Source: Ruminococcus flavefaciens
Lineage (GTDB): Bacteria; Bacillota; Clostridia; Oscillospirales; Ruminococcaceae
Reading direction: 5' to 3'
Length of the DNA stretch: 5,833 nt
Assembly: GCA_002348905.1 (NCBI GenBank)
Contig: DEBW01000133.1
Coordinates: forward strand, 30,848-36,680
A program made the translations under genes and the position numbers. A model generated the notes under the pieces. It had not been told where the DNA came from. It saw only the letters and a program-made list of their open reading frames with translations, and did not search any database. Shown one piece after another: positions 1 through 3,605 of this stretch (position 1 is the stretch's first letter; every line of letters starts with the position of its first letter).

Positions 1-554
1 ACGATATGGAAACGGTTGATATCGAGAACTATGGCATCCATAGGCATATTTCCGTTCTGCTGATCGAGACGCTTGCCGTATTCAATGAAAAATTCCTTGT
101 TGAAAAGTCCGGTCAGGCTGTCTCTTTCTGTTTCGTGGATAATGACACTATCCTCTGCAAACTCTATTGAACGGCTTACTCTTGCTCTGATAACATCGGG
201 AGCATCATAAGGTTTCGTTATGAAGTCAGCAGCTCCGAGCTGGAAGCTCTTTACCTCGGCTTCCTTTTCGGAAGTAAGCACGATAACGGGTATACGCCTT
301 AGCTCGCTGTCAGAACGTATCAGCTTCAAAAGGCTGTATCCGTCAAGCTCAGGCATATGCAGATCAAGTATGACAAGCGATAATGTAAGCTTATCCTGTT
401 TTATCATATCAAGTGCAAGTGCGCCGTTTTCGGCGTACACAACTTCATACAGATCTGAAAGCATAGCTCCGAGCATTTCACGCTCTATCACTTCGTCATC
501 AACGATCAATACCTTACGGCGAAGTCCTTTTTTTCGTTCAAGCAGTTCCTGCAT
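1..554 (-). CDS. Response regulator with C-terminal GGDEF domain (probable diguanylate cyclase), partial at the left edge
   Basis: The first 184 residues are visible; the rest lies beyond position 1. Residues about 14-130 form a receiver domain: acidic pocket D19-D20 in VLIVDD, phosphoacceptor D64 in VILDLHMPELDG, switch threonine T94 in IVLTSE, and lysine K114 in FITKPYDAP. From about residue 145 a GGDEF domain begins with DSLTGLFN, followed by AIVLDINRF, whose D178 matches the first metal-binding aspartate of diguanylate cyclases. The GGDEF motif itself is outside the window, so activity cannot be judged. In this family, phosphorylation of the receiver typically controls cyclic-di-GMP synthesis in the cytoplasm. 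The ATG at 552-554 is chosen because AGGAGGG lies six bases upstream. No sensor kinase is in view. A further EAL or HD-GYP domain downstream is possible. Confidence 0.93.
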   Translation of the reverse strand, partial: MQELLERKKGLRRKVLIVDDEVIEREMLGAMLSDLYEVVYAENGALALDMIKQDKLTLSLVILDLHMPELDGYSLLKLIRSDSELRRIPVIVLTSEKEAEVKSFQLGAADFITKPYDAPDVIRARVSRSIEFAEDSVIIHETERDSLTGLFNKEFFIEYGKRLDQQNGNMPMDAIVLDINRFHI

Positions 555-560
555 ATTTTA

Positions 561-567
561 CCCTCCT
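561..567 (-). promoter_or_regulatory. Ribosome binding site of the response regulator gene
   Basis: The minus strand reads AGGAGGG, six bases before the ATG at 554. It fixes the start codon of the receiver/GGDEF protein. Confidence 0.85.
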
Positions 568-631
568 CATGCATTTCGTGTATCGCTCATCAGAAGAGAA
601 CGATCATTTTTAGCGTATAGATATATATTTA

Positions 632-660
632 ATTTTAACATATTACACGTATAAGTGCAA
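632..660 (-). promoter_or_regulatory. Possible sigma-A promoter for the response regulator
   Basis: On the minus strand a -10 TAAAAT (632-637) is preceded by TG one base away, giving an extended -10. A weak -35 TTGCAC (655-660) lies 17 bases upstream. The surrounding DNA is very AT-rich, so chance matches are likely. The implied leader is about 70 bases. The rest of 555-825, between this gene and the cotJC remnant, shows no further recognisable gene. Confidence 0.4.
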
Positions 661-825
661 TTATTACTGTTGATTATTAACTAAATATTTATAATTATCG
701 TCGATATATACAATAGACAGCTAATTTTACTTGTAAATATTTCCATAGCTGATATGAACTGCAATGTGGGAGGTTATCTATCTGTGGAGCAGGGAATAAA
801 AAAGGCTGAATGCCGTCATATTCCC

Positions 826-870
826 TTATGTACAACAAAGATACGATAGTTTTTTCTCGTACTGCCACAT
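826..870 (-). pseudogene. cotJC: Truncated cotJC remnant (spore-coat manganese-catalase family)
   Basis: This 14-codon reading frame begins three bases after the cotJB stop, where cotJC sits in cotJABC operons. Its first ten residues, MWQYEKKLSY, match the start typical of CotJC proteins (MWxYEKKLQYPV). The match then ends abruptly: LCCT and a TAA follow. I checked the other minus-strand frames downstream to about 560 and saw none of the expected CotJC landmarks, such as the GGPDGE or EELAHLE segments. A simple frameshift is therefore unlikely; deletion or replacement of nearly the whole gene fits better. The ribosome binding site AAAGGAG inside the last cotJB codons is preserved. The tiny peptide could still be made but would have no catalase fold. 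The identification rests on only ten residues plus position. Confidence 0.72.
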
Positions 871-873
871 AGC

Positions 874-1122
874 TTAGCTCCTTTCCCAGGGCCACGGGGT
901 TGATACCCAGTCCCAGTTTTCGAGGTTTTGGTTCTGCTCCGGAGTGAGCGGGCCGAACTTGTCGTTATATTCTGCGACAGCCTGCTCACGGAGTTTTTTA
1001 TATTTAGCGAACATTGCAAGACCTTTGCGGCAGTTCGGGTGAGTGTCAAGGTAGAGGTTAAGCTCTTTGAGAGTGAAGTCGTACTGCTTTATTCTTTTTA
1101 AAAGCAAATATTCCGGAGTCAT
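874..1122 (-). CDS. cotJB: Spore coat protein CotJB
   Basis: This 82-residue protein has the usual CotJB length and landmarks: an N-terminal LLLKRIKQYDFTLKELNLYLDTHP segment in which LYLDTHP (about residues 23-29) is the hallmark, then YNDKFGPLTPEQ (about 52-63) and the C-terminal WDWVSTPWPWE (about 70-80). CotJB is a small component of the inner spore coat encoded with CotJA and the manganese-catalase-like CotJC; its biochemical role is not established. The start ATG overlaps the cotJA stop as ATGA and has AGGAGG six bases upstream (1129-1134), so the two are translationally coupled. Its last codons contain the ribosome binding site of the broken cotJC. No signal peptide or membrane segment is seen. 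Expression in the mother cell during sporulation is expected from the family. Confidence 0.92.
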   Translation of the reverse strand: MTPEYLLLKRIKQYDFTLKELNLYLDTHPNCRKGLAMFAKYKKLREQAVAEYNDKFGPLTPEQNQNLENWDWVSTPWPWERS

Positions 1123-1370
1123 TTGCTGCCTCCTCTCTCAAACGGGAAAACGAGGTCGGTGAAGAGAGTTCCGCAGCTCAGAGCGTCTTCGGGAGATTTT
1201 GCGTTTCCCCACTGCTGAAAAGGCACGTAAGCCATGGCAAGCTTTGGATCTTCCGGCATATCCGGCGTATCGCTCATCGGCATCATTTGTTCGGAGCGGT
1301 CGGCGTATGGAACAGCGTTCTGTTCACGCAGAACAAGTCCGTCAATGTTACTGAACATATCAAGATTCAT
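1119..1370 (-). CDS. cotJA: Spore coat associated protein CotJA
   Basis: This 83-residue protein carries the CotJA signature in its C-terminal half: PKLAMAYVPFQQW (about residues 42-54), then SPEDALSCGTLFTDLVFPFERG (about 59-80), equivalent to the family's 'AYVPxQxW ... ALxxGTLFPxLxxPF' pattern. The first 40 residues are variable, acidic and Met-rich, as is common in clostridial versions. CotJA is a spore-coat constituent needed with CotJB and CotJC for coat assembly in Bacillus. The start ATG (1368-1370) has AAGGAGGA six bases upstream (1377-1384). It is the first gene of the minus-strand operon and is transcribed divergently from the L7/L12-domain gene. Loss of the third gene of this operon is the odd feature of the locus. 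Confidence 0.9.
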   Translation of the reverse strand: MNLDMFSNIDGLVLREQNAVPYADRSEQMMPMSDTPDMPEDPKLAMAYVPFQQWGNAKSPEDALSCGTLFTDLVFPFERGGSK

Positions 1371-1397
1371 GAAAATTCCTCCTTTTTGGAAATATCT

Positions 1398-1413
1398 GTG
1401 AGTTTTGGCTCAC
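1398..1413. repeat. Short inverted repeat near the cotJ transcription start
   Basis: GTGAG (1398-1402) and CTCAC (1409-1413) form a perfect 5-bp dyad with a 6-base centre, just downstream of the cotJ -10. It could be an operator or a leader hairpin, but it is short enough to be chance. Confidence 0.35.
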
Positions 1414-1418
1414 GGTTT

Positions 1419-1448
1419 ATTATATTCTCAAGGGCATGAGAGTGTTAA
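1419..1448 (-). promoter_or_regulatory. Probable promoter of the cotJ operon
   Basis: The minus strand carries TGTTAA read as part of TTAACA (-35, 1443-1448) and TATAAT (-10, 1419-1424), separated by 18 bases, a good sigma-A match placed about 50 bases before cotJA. The same -10 also resembles a sigma-E element (6 of 8 to CATACAAT), but I see no matching sigma-E -35. Sporulation-specific control is therefore possible but not shown. A short inverted repeat, TCTCA/TGAGA (1426-1430 and 1437-1441), lies in the spacer. Confidence 0.5.
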
Positions 1449-1523
1449 AAAGGAAAATTATTTTAGTGATTTGCTAATCGTTAGTCAAAATAGCCAATAG
1501 TTCATCTATCACGTTAGTAAACA

Positions 1524-1552
1524 TTGACATCAGCTATATCATATGTTATAAT
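1524..1552 (+). promoter_or_regulatory. Perfect-consensus extended -10 sigma-A promoter of the L7/L12-domain gene
   Basis: TTGACA (1524-1529) and TATAAT (1547-1552) both match the sigma-A consensus exactly. They are separated by 17 bases, with a TG at 1544-1545 giving an extended -10. Transcription should begin near 1559, leaving a leader of about 63 bases. Exact consensus at every element suggests strong basal transcription unless a repressor acts here. Confidence 0.88.
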
Positions 1553-1585
1553 AAATCTAACATTCATTTGGGTGTAATTAACAAA

Positions 1586-1607
1586 AATTTCTTAGCAATA
1601 AGAAATT
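1586..1607 (+). promoter_or_regulatory. 5' leader hairpin with GCAA tetraloop abutting the Shine-Dalgarno sequence
   Basis: Two perfect 9-base arms (1586-1594 and 1599-1607; core TTTCTTA pairing with TAAGAAA) enclose the loop GCAA, a GNRA-type stabilising tetraloop. The next base, 1608, begins the AAGGAGGT ribosome binding site. The stem is A/U-rich but perfect. A hairpin of this kind at the 5' side of a ribosome binding site could protect the mRNA or tune initiation. Its function is inferred. Confidence 0.6.
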
Positions 1608-1615
1608 AAGGAGGT
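1608..1615 (+). promoter_or_regulatory. Strong ribosome binding site of the L7/L12-domain gene
   Basis: AAGGAGGT is an 8-base match to the 16S anti-Shine-Dalgarno sequence, six bases before the ATG at 1622. It decides the start and sits directly against the leader hairpin. Confidence 0.9.
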
Positions 1616-1621
1616 AATTTT

Positions 1622-3406
1622 ATGAAAAACTTTTGGAAAAAGGCAGCCGCAGTCGCTCTTTCGCTGACGCTCGCATCTGCAAGCGCACCTGTACTCACTG
1701 TTCCGCAGATGTTCACGGGAACGGTCGCAGCTGCGAGCGATGAAGCCGAAGGAAAGTGTTCCGTAACGCTTGAATCCTATGATACAAATAAGAAGATAGC
1801 TGTCATCAAGGCTGTAAGAGCGATAACAGGTTTCGGTCTCAGCGATGCAAAGAACCTCGTTGAGAACGCTCCAAAGCTTGTAAAGGACGGTCTGACAAAG
1901 GAAGAAGCCGAATCTATCAAGGCTCAGCTTGAAGAAGCAGGCGGTGTGGCAAGCGCAGATATTCCCGAGGAAGAAACTCCCGAGGTACAGCCTTCTCAGA
2001 GCATAGAAATTTCAGAAGCCGAGTATAGAATAACGCTCGAATCTTTCGATGCAACTAAGAAGATAGCCGTCATCAAGGCTGTAAGCGAAGTAAAGAATAT
2101 CGGTCTCAGAGAAGCGAAGGAACTCGTTGAGAACGCTCCGAACATAATTATGGAAGATGTTCCGCAGTCACAGGCTGATGAAATAAAGGCAAAGCTCGAA
2201 GTAGCAGGCGGTACGATCAGCATTGAATGCACTAAGGAAGCTACAAAGACAGTGACTCCTAAGGTACAGCCTTCTCAAAGCATAGAAATTATAAAAGAGT
2301 ATAGAATAATACTCAAATCTTTCGATGCAGCTAAGAAGATGGCAGTTATCGTTGCTTTAAGAGATGTAACGAATCTCAGTCTCGATGATGCAAAGAGACT
2401 CATTGAAAGCGCTCCGAGCATAATTATGGAAGATGTTCCGCTGTTTTATGCTGATGAAGTAAAGGCAAAGCTCGAAGCAGCAGGCTGTACGGTAGATCTT
2501 GAATGCACTAATGAAGATGTATCATGGGATAAATATAAAATAGTTCTTGAATATGAATATCAATTAACTCTTAAATTCTTCGATGCAGCTCGTAAGACAT
2601 CCGTTATCGATGCTGTAAGAGAGGTAACAGGCATGAATCTCCAAGAAGCAACAACACTCGTTGAGAACGCTCCGAGTATCATTATGGAAGACGTTCCACA
2701 TTCAAAGATGGAAGAGATATTGTCTAAACTCTATGTAGCAGGTGCTGTAATAGACATTGAATGCACTGCGTATGAAGATAACGATGGATGGTATGCTATC
2801 AGTTGTCCGATAAGATGGAATATAAGAGAGATACCTGACAGAAATACTGCTTTGGAGAAATTCAACGAGATAACAGGTACATATCATGATATGGATTGGT
2901 TTAATAAATTTGAATATGGCAAAGTTTTCTTTGAAGTTGGCGGCATTTCTCATGCAGAATTGCGCTCCATGATAAAAGAATTGAATGCAGTCGGCTTTGA
3001 TGTTCAGCTTGGTAAAGTTTATTATTATTATAAAAATAACATATGGATCTGGGATCAGGATATTTATGAAGCAAGTGGTGAATGGATAGATGAGGATAGA
3101 GCGCATTTAATAGAAATCGGTGTATATGATAGGTGGAGACATATTCGAGTAATCGATCCTATTTATGATCGAAGTGAAGAACAGGTCGAGTTCACAGTAA
3201 CTCTCGATTCCTACGATGCAACTAAGAAGATAGCCGTTATCAAGGTTGTAATGGCAGTAACGGGTCTCGGTCTCGGCGATGCAAAGGCACTCGTTGAAGC
3301 CTCTGCATACTCTCCTAAGACACTCAAAGAGGGCGTTTCCAAGGAAGATGCCGACGCTATAATTCAGCAGATAACAAATGCAGGCGGTCAGGCTTCAAAG
3401 ATATAA
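1622..3406 (+). CDS. Exported protein with about six tandem ribosomal L7/L12 C-terminal-type domains
   Basis: The 594-residue product starts with a signal peptide: MKNFWKKAA, a hydrophobic stretch to about residue 28, and a likely cleavage after the AAA at 36-38. Then come modules resembling the L7/L12 C-terminal domain (about 70 residues each) at roughly 45-112, 134-203, 226-295, 311-382 and 522-594, plus a diverged one at about 392-464. The diagnostic string KKIAVIKAVR...TGFGLSDAKNLVE is plain in module 1. Modules 2-4 share IIMEDVP and end in ECT (C203, C295, C381). An aromatic-rich linker spans about 465-518. The L12 N-terminal dimerisation and hinge region is absent and the protein is exported, so this is not the ribosomal stalk protein. 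No LPXTG, transmembrane anchor, dockerin or cell-wall domain is seen. In ribosomes this domain recruits translational GTPases; the role here is unknown. It has its own promoter and terminator. Confidence 0.9.
   Translation: MKNFWKKAAAVALSLTLASASAPVLTVPQMFTGTVAAASDEAEGKCSVTLESYDTNKKIAVIKAVRAITGFGLSDAKNLVENAPKLVKDGLTKEEAESIKAQLEEAGGVASADIPEEETPEVQPSQSIEISEAEYRITLESFDATKKIAVIKAVSEVKNIGLREAKELVENAPNIIMEDVPQSQADEIKAKLEVAGGTISIECTKEATKTVTPKVQPSQSIEIIKEYRIILKSFDAAKKMAVIVALRDVTNLSLDDAKRLIESAPSIIMEDVPLFYADEVKAKLEAAGCTVDLECTNEDVSWDKYKIVLEYEYQLTLKFFDAARKTSVIDAVREVTGMNLQEATTLVENAPSIIMEDVPHSKMEEILSKLYVAGAVIDIECTAYEDNDGWYAISCPIRWNIREIPDRNTALEKFNEITGTYHDMDWFNKFEYGKVFFEVGGISHAELRSMIKELNAVGFDVQLGKVYYYYKNNIWIWDQDIYEASGEWIDEDRAHLIEIGVYDRWRHIRVIDPIYDRSEEQVEFTVTLDSYDATKKIAVIKVVMAVTGLGLGDAKALVEASAYSPKTLKEGVSKEDADAIIQQITNAGGQASKI
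1754..3403 (+). repeat. Tandem L7/L12-type module array within the exported protein gene
   Basis: The modules are visibly related at the DNA level. Modules 2 and 6 both read GATGCAACTAAGAAGATAGC at the same place. The linkers before modules 2 and 3 repeat VQPSQSIEI with nearly identical bases (from 1985 and 2264), a spacing of 279 bases. The central part (about 2530-3180) is more AT-rich and more diverged than the ends, so the array has not been recently homogenised throughout. Confidence 0.85.
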
Positions 3407-3423
3407 TACATATAACAAAAGAA

Positions 3424-3431
3424 ACCTCCTT
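3424..3431 (+). promoter_or_regulatory. Anti-Shine-Dalgarno motif in the 3' untranslated region
   Basis: ACCTCCTT is the exact reverse complement of this gene's own ribosome binding site AAGGAGGT (1608-1615). It lies 18 bases after the stop codon, before the terminator. It also overlaps a small inverted repeat, AAACCT/AGGTTT (3422-3427 and 3436-3441). The motif would pair with many strong ribosome binding sites, so specificity is uncertain. Confidence 0.4.
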
Positions 3432-3450
3432 CATAAGGTTTGAAAGTCTA

Positions 3451-3485
3451 AAATGTCCGATGAAAAAAAGTCGGGCATTTTTTTC
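3451..3485 (+). terminator. Rho-independent terminator of the L7/L12-domain gene
   Basis: AAATGTCCGA (3451-3460) pairs with TCGGGCATTT (3471-3480) around an A-rich 10-base loop, with one G-U wobble. A run of T follows (to 3484). The stem sequence recurs in the terminator of the next gene. Confidence 0.88.
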
Positions 3486-3525
3486 TTGCTTTATTGTGAA
3501 AAGTGACGTTTTTTCGGTGAAATGC

Positions 3526-3554
3526 TTGAAAATATTGGAAAAATGATATATAAT
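3526..3554 (+). promoter_or_regulatory. Sigma-A promoter of the LRR protein gene
   Basis: TTGAAA (3526-3531, five of six to consensus) and TATAAT (3549-3554, perfect) are separated by exactly 17 bases. The predicted start is near 3561, giving a leader of about 45 bases. It follows the upstream terminator, so the LRR gene is its own unit. Confidence 0.8.
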
Positions 3555-3591
3555 TTACTTGATACATATAAATTTTTAGAATAAATAGAAC

Positions 3592-3597
3592 AAGGGG
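3592..3597 (+). promoter_or_regulatory. Ribosome binding site of the LRR protein gene
   Basis: AAGGGG lies eight bases before the ATG at 3606. It is weaker than the AAGGAGGT of the upstream gene and supports the first of two nearby ATG codons (3606 and 3612). Confidence 0.7.
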
Positions 3598-3605
3598 ATG
3601 TTAAA

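Noticed and set aside
220..654. A 144-residue plus-strand open frame
   Set aside because: It is antisense to the receiver/GGDEF gene, is Ser-rich as expected for a shadow frame, and lacks a ribosome binding site.
798..814. A terminator for the cotJ operon (GGC-ATTCA-GCC followed by six T on the minus strand)
   Set aside because: The stem has only three base pairs, too weak to call, although the T-run position is suggestive.
695..895. A 66-residue minus-strand open frame covering the end of cotJB and the region beyond
   Set aside because: It begins inside cotJB in another frame, has no ribosome binding site of its own, and resembles no family I know.
1371..1621. A riboswitch in the divergent intergenic region
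   Set aside because: The leader of about 63 bases is too short for known classes apart from the simple hairpin, and no recognised aptamer core is seen.
1622..3406. The gene being rplL, the ribosomal protein L7/L12 itself
   Set aside because: It has a signal peptide, six C-terminal-type modules, no N-terminal dimerisation domain, and no ribosomal protein or rpoB neighbours.
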